In this document: positions 25,281-33,961 of the stretch, one piece after another
Numbering within the stretch: the stretch's first letter is position 1
Layout of the letters: each line of letters starts with the position of its first letter
Origin: an uncultured Lachnospiraceae bacterium
GTDB lineage: Bacteria > Bacillota > Clostridia > Lachnospirales > Lachnospiraceae
Direction of reading: 5' to 3'
Assembly: GCA_947589155.1 (NCBI GenBank)
Contig: CANQBH010000010.1
Location: 1 to 55,937 of the forward strand
Length of the DNA stretch: 55,937 bases
The notes under the pieces: model-generated
Seen by the model: the letters and a program-made list of their open reading frames with translations, nothing else
Databases searched by the model: none
Told to the model about the DNA's origin: nothing
Made by a program: the position numbers and the translations under genes

Positions 25281-26531
25281 ATGTTACACGCAAAAAAACA
25301 GGCGGTAATATTTACGGCGGCCTGCCTGCTGGCGGCGCTTGCCCCGCAGGCGGCTGCTGCGGCGGAAGCGCGGCTGCCGCTGGCCTTGGAAGGATGGAGT
25401 GTTCGGGAAGGCGCGGCCGAGCCGGACTATACGGGCGGCGATACGCTGACGCTTGCGGGCAACGCGCGGCTGTACGCCGTTTACGATCTTTCGTCGCTGG
25501 ATCTGTGTTACCGCGGGAACGGCGCGACCGCTTGCAGCAGGGAAGATGCGATAAAAGACGCATCGGGCTATTATTTTTTACAGAAGGAGATCGGGAATCT
25601 GACGCCGGAGCACCGCTGGTCGCCGAGCGTCACCGAAGCCAACCCGTTTGTGCGGCGCGAGTATGACGCTGCGGCAGACCGCATGAGGGAGTATTCCTTC
25701 GTCGGCTGGTCGCTGCAAAAGGACAGTACCTATCTGCAAAAGGATCAAGTGATCCGCGCGGGAAGCCGTAATTTTTTGGACGGCAGCGGAATCGACTGGG
25801 TCAAACTGATCGCGTCCTCCCTGCGAAACGGGACTTATACGCCCGGCAGCGGCGCGCAGGATCTCTACGCCGTCTGGGACGCATATCCGGAAGCGCAGAT
25901 CAGGGATACCGTGGTCAACAGCGGTGAGATCGATTCGCTCTCCCGCGAGACGCTTCTGAAGGCCGTCGTGCGGGCATGGGACGCCGAGGACAAAGAAAAT
26001 GTCACGGTGAGTATCAGCGACGACGAGATCGCGGCGCTGAAAAAAGGACTGCATGACCTTTCGGGCAATCCCGCCGCGTCTCTTTCCGTATTTTACGAAG
26101 TCAGGGACGGATTCGGAAACGTGGCGAGGATCGCGGCGGACGTATGGGTCAACCGCGAAACGCCGGATGAACGGACGGGAGAGGATGGTACAATGGGCCG
26201 CGCCAAAGACGGATATCTGCGCTACGTCAGTCCCATCTCCTATCAAAAGAGCGAAGAAGACGGCGGCCTCGGCGAGACGTCGCTGTGGCGGACGAAGGAG
26301 GAGTATGTCAGGGTGCTGCAGGACGCTTTTGCGGGAATCGGCACCTATGAGAGCCGCGGCGTCGCGTCGTACAACGACAGCGCGCAGGGCGTCTGGCGGT
26401 TTTCCCATGAGGACGTGCTGGAGGCGCAGGCGTTCCTTAACGACTACGGGATCGGCAGGTCGAAGCGGACAATGGGCGGCGCGGATCCGCTGGCGCTCTG
26501 GAAAAAGCGCTTCCCGCCCGACGGATCGTAA
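25281..26531 (+). CDS. Secreted multi-domain protein at the end of the Tad-like locus
   Basis: A 416-residue exported protein. The signal peptide is MLHAKKQAVIFTAACLLAAL, with cleavage likely in an Ala run near residue 28. Next comes a region with InlB/Listeria-Bacteroides-type repeat signatures (RLYAVYDL; YSFVGWSLQKDSTYL; DLYAVWDAYPEAQ). A segment of about 90 residues resembles bacterial immunoglobulin/DUF5011-like folds (AQIRDTVVNSGEIDSLSRET; SVFYEVRDGFGNVARIAADV). The C-terminal ~110 residues are Tyr/Trp-rich and unrecognised. No LPxTG anchor. A plausible fibre-associated adhesin or tip protein. AAAGGAGG precedes the ATG. Confidence 0.65.
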   Translation: MLHAKKQAVIFTAACLLAALAPQAAAAAEARLPLALEGWSVREGAAEPDYTGGDTLTLAGNARLYAVYDLSSLDLCYRGNGATACSREDAIKDASGYYFLQKEIGNLTPEHRWSPSVTEANPFVRREYDAAADRMREYSFVGWSLQKDSTYLQKDQVIRAGSRNFLDGSGIDWVKLIASSLRNGTYTPGSGAQDLYAVWDAYPEAQIRDTVVNSGEIDSLSRETLLKAVVRAWDAEDKENVTVSISDDEIAALKKGLHDLSGNPAASLSVFYEVRDGFGNVARIAADVWVNRETPDERTGEDGTMGRAKDGYLRYVSPISYQKSEEDGGLGETSLWRTKEEYVRVLQDAFAGIGTYESRGVASYNDSAQGVWRFSHEDVLEAQAFLNDYGIGRSKRTMGGADPLALWKKRFPPDGS

Positions 26532-26540
26532 GCCTGTGTA

Positions 26541-26569
26541 TTGCAAAACCCAAGGAGAATCTGTATAAT
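26541..26569 (+). promoter_or_regulatory. Promoter for ahcY
   Basis: TTGCAA (26541-26546), a 17-base spacer and a perfect TATAAT (26564-26569). The leader to the start codon is only ~50 bases, too short for an SAH riboswitch. Confidence 0.75.
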
Positions 26570-26627
26570 ACTCATAGTTATGAGGAAAAGCAGATTTTCC
26601 CGGGGGTTGCAAAGGAAAGGAAGCATT

Positions 26628-27875
26628 ATGGAATATGAGATCAAAGATCTGCGGCTTGCGGAGTCAGGCGCGCATAAGATCGACTGGGTAAAGAAAAATT
26701 GTCCGCTCCTGCGTTCTCTGGAGGAGGACTTTCGCAGAGAGCAGCCGTTTGCCGGCGTCCGTATCGCGCTGTCGATCCATCTGGAAGCGAAGACCGCGTA
26801 CCTGTGCAAGGTTCTGGCCGCGGGCGGCGCTAAGATGTATATCACGGGTTCCAACCCGCTTTCCACGCAGGACGACGTTGCGGCTGCGCTGGTGGCGGAC
26901 GGCTTGAGCGTATTCGCGTGGTACCAGTCCACGGAAGAAGAATACGAACGCCACATTACCCGCGTGCTCGAGCATGACTGCAACATCATCATCGACGACG
27001 GCGGCGATCTTGTGCATATGCTGCACACCAAGATGCCGGAAAGGATCGCGCATGTGATCGGCGGCTGTGAGGAGACGACGACGGGGATCATCCGCCTGAT
27101 GGCGATGGCGGAGCAGAATGAACTGCGGTTCCCGATGGTTATGGTCAACAACGCGGACTGCAAGCACCTGTTTGACAACCGCTACGGCACGGGCCAGTCG
27201 GTCTGGGACGGCATCAATCGCACGACCAATCTGATCGTCGCCGGAAAATACGTTGTCGTCGCCGGATACGGCTGGTGCGGCAAAGGCGTCGCCATGCGCG
27301 CCAAAGGTCTGGGCGCAAAGGTCATCGTTACGGAAGTCGATCCGATCAAAGCGATTGAGGCGGTCATGGACGGGTTTACCGTTATGCCGATGAAGGAAGC
27401 GGCGGCGCTCGGCGATTTCTTTGTGACGGTAACGGGCTGCGCCGGCGTCATAAGTGAAGAAGATTTTCTGGAGATGAAGAACGGCGCGATCCTCTGCAAC
27501 GCGGGACATTTTGACGTTGAGATCGATATGAAACGGCTGCGCGAGATGGCGCTCTCCGTGATCGAACAGCGGCAGAACATCATCGGATACGAAGTAAAGA
27601 AGGGCACGTTTTTGTATGTGCTGGGCGAAGGTCGTCTGGTCAATCTGGCATGCGGAGACGGACATCCGGCGGAGATCATGGACATGAGTTTTGCGATTCA
27701 GGCGTTGAGCGCAAAATATCTTGTCGAGCACGGCAGCGACCTCAAAGAAAAACTGATCGCGGTCCCGCGCGAGGTGGATCTGGAGGTCGCGAACCGCAAA
27801 CTGAACTTCCTCGGGATTTCCATTGACAAACTGACGCCGGAGCAGGAAGCGTATCTGCACTCGTCGGGCGTGTAA
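26628..27875 (+). CDS. ahcY: Adenosylhomocysteinase family enzyme (S-adenosyl- or S-inosylhomocysteine hydrolase)
   Basis: A 415-residue NAD-dependent hydrolase splitting S-adenosylhomocysteine (or its deaminated form) to homocysteine and a nucleoside. It shows LSIHLEAKTAYLCKVLAAGG, DDGGDLVHMLH, CEETTTGIIRL, NNADCKHLFDNRYGTGQSVW, the Rossmann motif VAGYGWCGKGVAMRAKGLGA, and GHFDVEIDM. Its length matches the short bacterial/archaeal type without the ~40-residue insertion of mammalian enzymes. Some enzymes of this short group prefer S-inosylhomocysteine, so the substrate is open. GGAAAGGAAG precedes the ATG at 26628. With mtnA upstream, it points to recycling of both SAM by-products. Confidence 0.88.
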   Translation: MEYEIKDLRLAESGAHKIDWVKKNCPLLRSLEEDFRREQPFAGVRIALSIHLEAKTAYLCKVLAAGGAKMYITGSNPLSTQDDVAAALVADGLSVFAWYQSTEEEYERHITRVLEHDCNIIIDDGGDLVHMLHTKMPERIAHVIGGCEETTTGIIRLMAMAEQNELRFPMVMVNNADCKHLFDNRYGTGQSVWDGINRTTNLIVAGKYVVVAGYGWCGKGVAMRAKGLGAKVIVTEVDPIKAIEAVMDGFTVMPMKEAAALGDFFVTVTGCAGVISEEDFLEMKNGAILCNAGHFDVEIDMKRLREMALSVIEQRQNIIGYEVKKGTFLYVLGEGRLVNLACGDGHPAEIMDMSFAIQALSAKYLVEHGSDLKEKLIAVPREVDLEVANRKLNFLGISIDKLTPEQEAYLHSSGV

Positions 27876-27893
27876 GCGGAGGTGATGTTTTTC

Positions 27894-29171
27894 TTGGACA
27901 GTGAGACGATCGTTCAGATCATTTTCTTAGTCATACTGCTGTTGTTGTCGGCCTTTTTCTCCTCGGCGGAGACGGCGCTGACGACTGTAAATAAAGTAAA
28001 GATCCGTTCGCTGGCGGACGAAGGGAATGCGAGGGCGGAACTGGTTTTGAAGGTCACGGAAGAATCCAATAAGATGCTGTCCGCGATCCTGATCGGAAAC
28101 AATGTGGTAAACCTTTCGGCGTCTTCTCTGGCAACGGCGCTGGCGATCCGGCTGCTCGGCAACGCGGGCGCGGGGATCGCGACCGGTATCCTGACGTTTT
28201 TGATCCTGATCTTCGGAGAGATCTCTCCAAAGACGATGGCGACGCTGCACGCGACGCGGATCTCGCTGCGCTACGCACGGATCATCTGGTTCCTCATGGT
28301 CGTGCTGACGCCGCTGATCTATGTGATCAACCGCCTCTCCATGGGCTTTTTGCGCCTTCTGCGCGTGGATCCCAACCAGAACGAGGGAGCGATCACGGAA
28401 GAAGAACTCAAGATCCTTGTGGACGAAAGCCACGAGAGCGGCGCGATCGAAGTAGAAGAAAAGGAGTATATCCATAACGTCTTTGATTTTACGGATGCGA
28501 CGGCGAAAGAGATCATGATCCCGCGGATCGACATGACGATGGTGGACGTGAACTGGTCGTATGACAAACTGGTGGAGATCTTCCGCGAGGACATGTTCAC
28601 GCGGCTTCCCGTCTATGAAGACGAAACGGACAATATCATCGGCCTTATCAATATGAAGGACATGATCCTTGCCGACCGGCAGGAGGATTTTTCCATCCGC
28701 CGCTATCTGCGCAAGGTCTATTTTACCTACGAGCAGAAAAACACCGCGGAACTGTTTGAAGAAATGCGAAAAGAGCGGCTGAGTCTGGCAATCGTGCTGG
28801 ACGAATACGGCGCCGTCGCAGGTCTTGTCACGCTCGAAGATCTGCTGGAAGAACTGGTCGGCGAGATACGCGACGAATTTGACGGCAACGAGGAGGACGA
28901 TCTGGTGCAGATCAACGACAGGGAATATCAGGTCCTTGGTTCGATGAATCTCGAAGATCTGTGCGATGAACTTTCCCTTGGTTTTGAATCGGACGACTAC
29001 GATACGATCGGCGGCTACCTGACCGGACTGTTTGACCATTTCCCCGCCAAAGGAGAAATGTATGTCACGAGCGAAGGCATTATCCTGCGCGTGGACGAGG
29101 TCGACAAGAAGCGGATCACAAAGGTGCACCTGAAACTGCCGCAGGCGGGAGCCGAGGAGGAACAGGAGTAA
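27894..29171 (+). CDS. CNNM/CorC-type membrane protein with CBS pair (DUF21 family)
   Basis: A 425-residue protein. The N-terminal CNNM/DUF21 transmembrane domain (IIFLVILLLLSAFFSSAETA; LIGNNVVNLSASSLATAL; FLILIFGEISPKTMA), residues 1-155, is followed by two CBS domains (RIDMTMVDVNWSYDKLVEIF, NIIGLINMKDMI; GAVAGLVTLEDLLEELVGEI) and a C-terminal CorC_HlyC transporter-associated domain. Family members are linked to magnesium or cobalt efflux; the hemolysin name is historical. I chose TTG 27894, since GGAGGTGA (27878-27885) is eight bases away; the ATG at 27885 overlaps that site. It lies 18 bases after ahcY. Confidence 0.88.
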   Translation: MDSETIVQIIFLVILLLLSAFFSSAETALTTVNKVKIRSLADEGNARAELVLKVTEESNKMLSAILIGNNVVNLSASSLATALAIRLLGNAGAGIATGILTFLILIFGEISPKTMATLHATRISLRYARIIWFLMVVLTPLIYVINRLSMGFLRLLRVDPNQNEGAITEEELKILVDESHESGAIEVEEKEYIHNVFDFTDATAKEIMIPRIDMTMVDVNWSYDKLVEIFREDMFTRLPVYEDETDNIIGLINMKDMILADRQEDFSIRRYLRKVYFTYEQKNTAELFEEMRKERLSLAIVLDEYGAVAGLVTLEDLLEELVGEIRDEFDGNEEDDLVQINDREYQVLGSMNLEDLCDELSLGFESDDYDTIGGYLTGLFDHFPAKGEMYVTSEGIILRVDEVDKKRITKVHLKLPQAGAEEEQE

Positions 29172-29180
29172 ATCTCAGGA

Positions 29181-29215
29181 AAAGAGCGAAAACCTGCGTT
29201 TTCGTTCTTTTTTTT
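29181..29215 (+). terminator. Intrinsic terminator after the CBS-domain gene
   Basis: A 13-bp stem with one G-T pair (29181-29193 with 29198-29210), CTGC loop, running into a T tract. Confidence 0.85.
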
Positions 29216-29358
29216 CATTTTGTTGTAGAATTTTGTCGAGAACATGCGACTTATTTCAGTTTTTAAGAGATTTATGGAAAAATATCATGTATAATCTGTC
29301 ATGCAGAGAATTTTTTTGACGGAAAAGAAAGAAGAGATACAGATGGAGAAGGGATAGC

Positions 29359-31419
29359 ATGGAAGAAATACGACATTCATATTATGAAGACAGGGTATAC
29401 TACACGCAGGAGGACAACGGAGAACTGGGCGCGTTCCTGCGCAAAAGCGCGGAAGGCGTGCTGAGCGCCAGCGGCGCTGTCGGCGTGATCGGAGGTTCTT
29501 ACGACAGGGAACTCCATGTGGACTATATCAGCCAGTTCGCTCTTGACGTCATGGACGATACCTATGAAAATTTCGGGCGCAGGGCGCAGGGCGGACTGGC
29601 CGACGTCCTCTATCCGGAGGACCGCTCCGTCTTCGAGGCGCACGCCGGCGAGGACGGAAGCGCAGGAGAACGCGAGTACCGCCTTTTGAATCGGGAAGGG
29701 GAGCCGGTCTGGTGCAGGGAAGTCCGTCAGGATTACGAATGGGAAGGACAGAAAAAATGGCTGATCGCCATCCGTCCGGTGGACGATCTGTTCCAGACGG
29801 CCAGCCTCAATCAGCAGATGTTAATGTCGCTGACCCATATCTACCGCGAGATCTATACGGTCAATTTCCAGAGCGGCACATACAGGATGCTCCATCCTTT
29901 TCAGGAAAAGCCGATGACCGGAAAATATACGAGCGGCTTCTTTGACGACTGGCAGAACGACGTGATCCATCCTGAGGATCTTGAGCAGATCCGGAACTTC
30001 CTCGAACCCGAGAACGTGCAGAAGGCGCTGATGGAACGGGACGCCGTGGAGCAGCGGTACCGCAAGTACGTCGGGGGCGGCGCGTATGAATGGCGTCTGG
30101 CGTGTTTTACGGTCGGCCAGCGCGTCGGCGGCGAAGTGGTAAACGCGACGCTCGCGATCCGCAGTATTCAGGACATGGTGCTTGCGGAGGAGAACAGCAA
30201 GAGTTTCCTGCTTGAAGCGATGGAGGACGCGAAAGCCGCGAACGAGGCGAAGAACATCTTCCTGTCGCGGATGTCCCACGACCTGCGCACGCCGATCAAC
30301 GGGATCCTCGGCATGACGGAACTCGCGCAGGTGGATCTGGACGATCGGGTGCGGGTGCAGGAGTGTCTGGAAAAGGTGCAGATCTCCGGCAATTATCTTC
30401 TGATGCTCGTAAACGAACTGCTGGATTTCAGCAAACTCGAATCGTCACAGATGGCGATGGAGGAGCATCCGTTCGATCTGCTCGATTCGATCGGCGACTG
30501 TCTGGAAATGGTGCGGGCGCAGCGCGAGCAGAAAGAGCAGATCTTACATATTAAAGGCTTCCATGTGGAGCATACCAAGGTGCTTGGCGACAATCTGCGG
30601 CTGCAGCAGCTGGTCACGAACATCGTGGGGAACTGCGTGAAATATACGCCGCGGCGCGGAACGATCCAGATCGAACTGCGGGAGAAGGAGAACAGCCAGC
30701 CGGGGCTCGGACGCTACTGTATCACGGTGCAGGACAACGGGATCGGCATGTCCGAGGATTTCCTTCAGCACATTTTTGAACCGTTCACGCGGGTGGAAGA
30801 CGAGAGGACGAGCAAGACGAGCGGCACGGGCCTCGGCATGGCGATCGCCTACCACATCGCCCACAAGATGGGCGGCAATATACGGGTGTATAGCAAAGAG
30901 GACGAGGGCAGCACGTTTGTGATCGACTTCTACCTCAAATTGCAGGATCTGCAGAACGAAGCCGGAAAAGCCGTGTTCAAACCGTCGGGCGAGGAGCAGT
31001 CCTGCAATTATGCGGACTACCGCGTGCTTCTGGTAGAGGATAACGATATCAACCGCGAACTGGCGGTCAACGTCCTGCGTCTGACCGGCGTCGAGGTCGA
31101 CGCCGCGATCGACGGCAAAGAGGCGGTCGATAAATTCATGGATTCGCCGGAGCGCCATTACGATATGATCTTTATGGATATCCAGATGCCGGTGATGGAC
31201 GGCTACGAAGCCACCCGCCGTATCCGCTCCTCCGGCCGGGAGGACAGCGACCTTCCGATCGTCGCGCTGACGGCCAACGCGTTCGCGGACGATGTGGTGG
31301 CGTCCATGGAGGCGGGCATGAACGAACATATCGCCAAACCGCTGAAGATCAAGATGCTCCATCAGACGATGGGCAAGTGGTTGATGCAAAAACCAACTAG
31401 GAAAAATGCCGGGCGATGA
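29359..31419 (+). CDS. Hybrid sensor histidine kinase with C-terminal receiver domain
   Basis: A 686-residue protein with no membrane helices. Two PAS-like segments (about residues 30-140 and 145-285) precede a HisKA domain with phospho-accepting His307 in FLSRMSHDLRTPINGILG. A HATPase_c domain follows (IVGNCVKYTPRRG N-box; VQDNGIGMSEDFL; SGTGLGMAIAYHIAHKMGG), then a receiver domain from ~555 with EDNDIN and phospho-acceptor Asp607 in MIFMDIQMPVMDGYEA. Final output must pass to another protein, since no DNA-binding domain is present. Its 3' end overlaps the opposing gene by 23 bases. A -10-like TATAAT lies at 29290-29295. Confidence 0.92.
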   Translation: MEEIRHSYYEDRVYYTQEDNGELGAFLRKSAEGVLSASGAVGVIGGSYDRELHVDYISQFALDVMDDTYENFGRRAQGGLADVLYPEDRSVFEAHAGEDGSAGEREYRLLNREGEPVWCREVRQDYEWEGQKKWLIAIRPVDDLFQTASLNQQMLMSLTHIYREIYTVNFQSGTYRMLHPFQEKPMTGKYTSGFFDDWQNDVIHPEDLEQIRNFLEPENVQKALMERDAVEQRYRKYVGGGAYEWRLACFTVGQRVGGEVVNATLAIRSIQDMVLAEENSKSFLLEAMEDAKAANEAKNIFLSRMSHDLRTPINGILGMTELAQVDLDDRVRVQECLEKVQISGNYLLMLVNELLDFSKLESSQMAMEEHPFDLLDSIGDCLEMVRAQREQKEQILHIKGFHVEHTKVLGDNLRLQQLVTNIVGNCVKYTPRRGTIQIELREKENSQPGLGRYCITVQDNGIGMSEDFLQHIFEPFTRVEDERTSKTSGTGLGMAIAYHIAHKMGGNIRVYSKEDEGSTFVIDFYLKLQDLQNEAGKAVFKPSGEEQSCNYADYRVLLVEDNDINRELAVNVLRLTGVEVDAAIDGKEAVDKFMDSPERHYDMIFMDIQMPVMDGYEATRRIRSSGREDSDLPIVALTANAFADDVVASMEAGMNEHIAKPLKIKMLHQTMGKWLMQKPTRKNAGR

Positions 31420-32527
31420 ACGCCTCGGGATCCGTTTCGGGGCAGTGCAGCCTGAGGGAGACCGTCAGGGCTTCCCGGCTGAGAGCGGGATCGGCAAGCA
31501 CGGCGGCGTCTTCTTTTGCCGCGCAGCCGCGGGCGGTGCGGATCAGCGCGCGGTTCAGCTTTTCCATATAACGCATTAACTGTTCGCCGTAAAGATCCAG
31601 CGGGAAGGAGAGCCTGCCGTTTTGTTCCCACTCATGCTCCGCGATCGAGAGCGCCTGCAGGCAGAGGTGGAGATAGCCGTGGATATCCGAGGCTTCCATC
31701 AGGATATCGGGACGCTGTTCGTGGAGCGCAAGGAAGCCGCGCTTGGCGTCGTCGATCAGGCCGCGGACGTCCGCGCTGTTTTCGGCGCGGCCGATTTCAT
31801 AGAGTTTTTCCCAGAGACGGGCGGTCGCGCTTCCCGTCTCTTTTTTTTCGCCGACGAGGCCGACTTTACACTCCAAGACCCGCAGGCCGCGGTATTCGCA
31901 CCAGACCATCAGGAGAAATTCCGAAAGGAACCCATAAAGCCGCTTGTGGTAGTCGTCGTAGGAATCAAGATCCAGCAGCGGATCCATATAGGAAAAGATC
32001 GGAAAGAGGAAGGCGCAGTATTCCCCGAACAAAGGCCGCGGGCAGATCATCAGGTTGCCAAACGTCGTGAGGCGTTCCTGAAGCCGCTGCGCGAACAGCG
32101 GATAAAACGCCGGATACAGCGCGGATACCGCTTCGCAGGCCGCGTCGAGATCTTTCTTGCTGTGATTTTCCACAAAGCCGTAGGCATAGGGAAATTCCAA
32201 CCGCAGTTTTTTTGAGGTCAGGATGTCGTACTCCGAAAAAAGAGCCGAGAGTTTTTCTTTGGTAAACAGCCGTTCTTCTTCGTCGATCAGATAGCGGCGG
32301 TAATGGCAGACGCCGATCAGATCCGCCTGCGTCTCGTTCTTCCAGACCCAGTAGACGCCGCTGAGTTCGCCGTAGTAGGGGTTTAGGCGAGAGATATTGT
32401 CGCCGGTGTCGTCGCCCGCATAGCCCAGCGGCGCGTGGATGGCGCGGCCGACCTGCAGCGGGACATAGATCGGATCCGCCGGAGGCGTAAACCGTTTATG
32501 CGTCATCGTATAGATCTTAACGTCCAT
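31397..32527 (-). CDS. DUF4422-type glycosyltransferase
   Basis: A 376-residue protein on the minus strand. The N-terminal ~230 residues show the DUF4422 (capsular polysaccharide / exopolysaccharide glycosyltransferase) signature: VKIYTMTHKRFTPPADPIYV, GDNISRLNPYYGELSGVYWV, GVCHYRRYL, and FLSEFLLMVWCEYRGL. The C-terminal ~110 residues are helical and family-unassigned, making it longer than plain DUF4422 proteins. It starts at 32527 behind AAAGGAG. It stands alone facing the sensor kinase; no other polysaccharide gene is near. The likely role is transfer of a sugar in surface glycan synthesis. Confidence 0.8.
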   Translation of the reverse strand: MDVKIYTMTHKRFTPPADPIYVPLQVGRAIHAPLGYAGDDTGDNISRLNPYYGELSGVYWVWKNETQADLIGVCHYRRYLIDEEERLFTKEKLSALFSEYDILTSKKLRLEFPYAYGFVENHSKKDLDAACEAVSALYPAFYPLFAQRLQERLTTFGNLMICPRPLFGEYCAFLFPIFSYMDPLLDLDSYDDYHKRLYGFLSEFLLMVWCEYRGLRVLECKVGLVGEKKETGSATARLWEKLYEIGRAENSADVRGLIDDAKRGFLALHEQRPDILMEASDIHGYLHLCLQALSIAEHEWEQNGRLSFPLDLYGEQLMRYMEKLNRALIRTARGCAAKEDAAVLADPALSREALTVSLRLHCPETDPEAFIARHFS

Positions 32528-32576
32528 AGCATCTCCTTTCTGCTCTAAGGAGTATATCGGAAAGATCGGCCTGTGG

Positions 32577-32582
32577 TATAAT
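32577..32582 (+). promoter_or_regulatory. -10 box for the restriction-modification genes
   Basis: A perfect TATAAT 26 bases before the endonuclease start. No good -35 hexamer is seen at 16-18 bases upstream. Confidence 0.45.
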
Positions 32583-32608
32583 AGAGAAAAATGACGGGAG
32601 GAGTTTCT

Positions 32609-33907
32609 ATGAAACGGGGAAACAGGAAAGTCGAACAGGTGCGGGCGGACGGAAGTATCGTCGAAGACTACGATACCAGCCTCTCGCAAAGCGAGATCGC
32701 GCAGGTCTTGGAAAGGACGTTTCCGGATTTGCGCAAAGCCCACGCGCCGCTGCCGTTTTTTCTCGGGGAATATCAGGGCGTGCCGTTTGCCATCCGCTGC
32801 AAAAACGTCACCTATCTGGGACATCCGCATCCATTCTACAAGAAAAGGATCCAGATCGCCGACGATCTGCCGGAGTTTTATGCGGCCGCGAAAAATCTGG
32901 GCTGCAAGCCGCTCCTGCTCGGCATTTACACCTACGGAAGCAACACGCTCTTTGCGAGTTTCGGGATCGAGACTTATGTAAACAAGGCCGCGCACAATTC
33001 ATCGGCGCATCTTTACAGCGGCGACCTTGCCGCTGCCGCGGAGGAAGGCTTCTTTGAAAAAGTGGATTTTTTCGGGAATACCGTGACCCTGTTCCGGCCG
33101 GATACCGTCGGGGTGTTTTTGGAGGAATGTGTGGCAAAGCCGGACGGGCAGCCGTTTTCTTACGCATTTGGAGAAAGCCCCGCCGCAATCGAAAACGCCG
33201 GCCGGATAAAACGGCCCGCGCCGGAGGAGTCCGCGCCGGTTTCGGCCAGCCCGCTGGCAGCGTCGATCCTTCCTAATATCCGCAGGTTTTTCGCGCAGGA
33301 AGCGAAGCGCTGGTACGGGATCGATTGTTATAAGGAGATGATCGAAGCGGGTTACAAAAACAGATTTCAAGCCGAATGGGTGGGCTTTTTTCTGGAGTAC
33401 AGATTTGAAACTTATATCGAGGAACACGGCTTGTCGGACGTCTTCCGCTATCATCAGGACAAGTCGGCGGGAGGGATCGATCTGGATTTGTTTTTCCCGC
33501 AGATCGGCGCATACGGGGATCTGAAAGCGCACAGCGAGGATTCGAGAGGCATACAGGGAAACGACTGGGACACCGTCTTTTCCGTGATCGGCCGCGGGCG
33601 GCCAAAAGATCACATCTATTATATCGTCTGCGAACATTCCACTGAGAAAGACAGCCTCTATCAGTATGAGGTCACGCGGTTTTGGAATTCGGCGAGGGAA
33701 AAAACGGATCTGATGAGTTATCATCAGCGGATGAAGCACAATGTGACGCTGAAAAGGGCGTATGTTCTGGATATCCATAGCGGCAACTGCGACCATCTGA
33801 AGATGTTCCGGCAGGGGATCAACAGCAACGGCAGGCCGCGGCCGCCGAAGATCATGATCGAGAGGGAAGATCTGCAGTATTTCATGATCGATGAAATGAT
33901 TTTATAA
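32609..33907 (+). CDS. Putative Type II restriction endonuclease
   Basis: A 432-residue protein directly upstream of a DNA cytosine methyltransferase. The C-terminal half contains a candidate PD-(D/E)XK nuclease core: Asp291/Asp293 in GGIDLDLFFPQIG followed by Asp304-Leu-Lys306 in YGDLKAHSED, with spacing typical of the fold. The N-terminal ~200 residues (GEYQGVPFAIRCKNVTYLGH) are not recognised and may bind DNA. The start is ATG 32609 with GGGAGGAG just before. The recognition sequence cannot be predicted. Endonuclease identity is inferred from context and the motif. Confidence 0.75.
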   Translation: MKRGNRKVEQVRADGSIVEDYDTSLSQSEIAQVLERTFPDLRKAHAPLPFFLGEYQGVPFAIRCKNVTYLGHPHPFYKKRIQIADDLPEFYAAAKNLGCKPLLLGIYTYGSNTLFASFGIETYVNKAAHNSSAHLYSGDLAAAAEEGFFEKVDFFGNTVTLFRPDTVGVFLEECVAKPDGQPFSYAFGESPAAIENAGRIKRPAPEESAPVSASPLAASILPNIRRFFAQEAKRWYGIDCYKEMIEAGYKNRFQAEWVGFFLEYRFETYIEEHGLSDVFRYHQDKSAGGIDLDLFFPQIGAYGDLKAHSEDSRGIQGNDWDTVFSVIGRGRPKDHIYYIVCEHSTEKDSLYQYEVTRFWNSAREKTDLMSYHQRMKHNVTLKRAYVLDIHSGNCDHLKMFRQGINSNGRPRPPKIMIEREDLQYFMIDEMIL

Positions 33908-33961
33908 AAAGACTAGCTTTCCGCGAGAAGATATGATAGAATTTCTTCGAGGGAAGAGAAC

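Noticed and set aside
26570-26627. SAH riboswitch before ahcY
   Set aside because: The leader is about 50 bases and lacks the SAH pseudoknot core.
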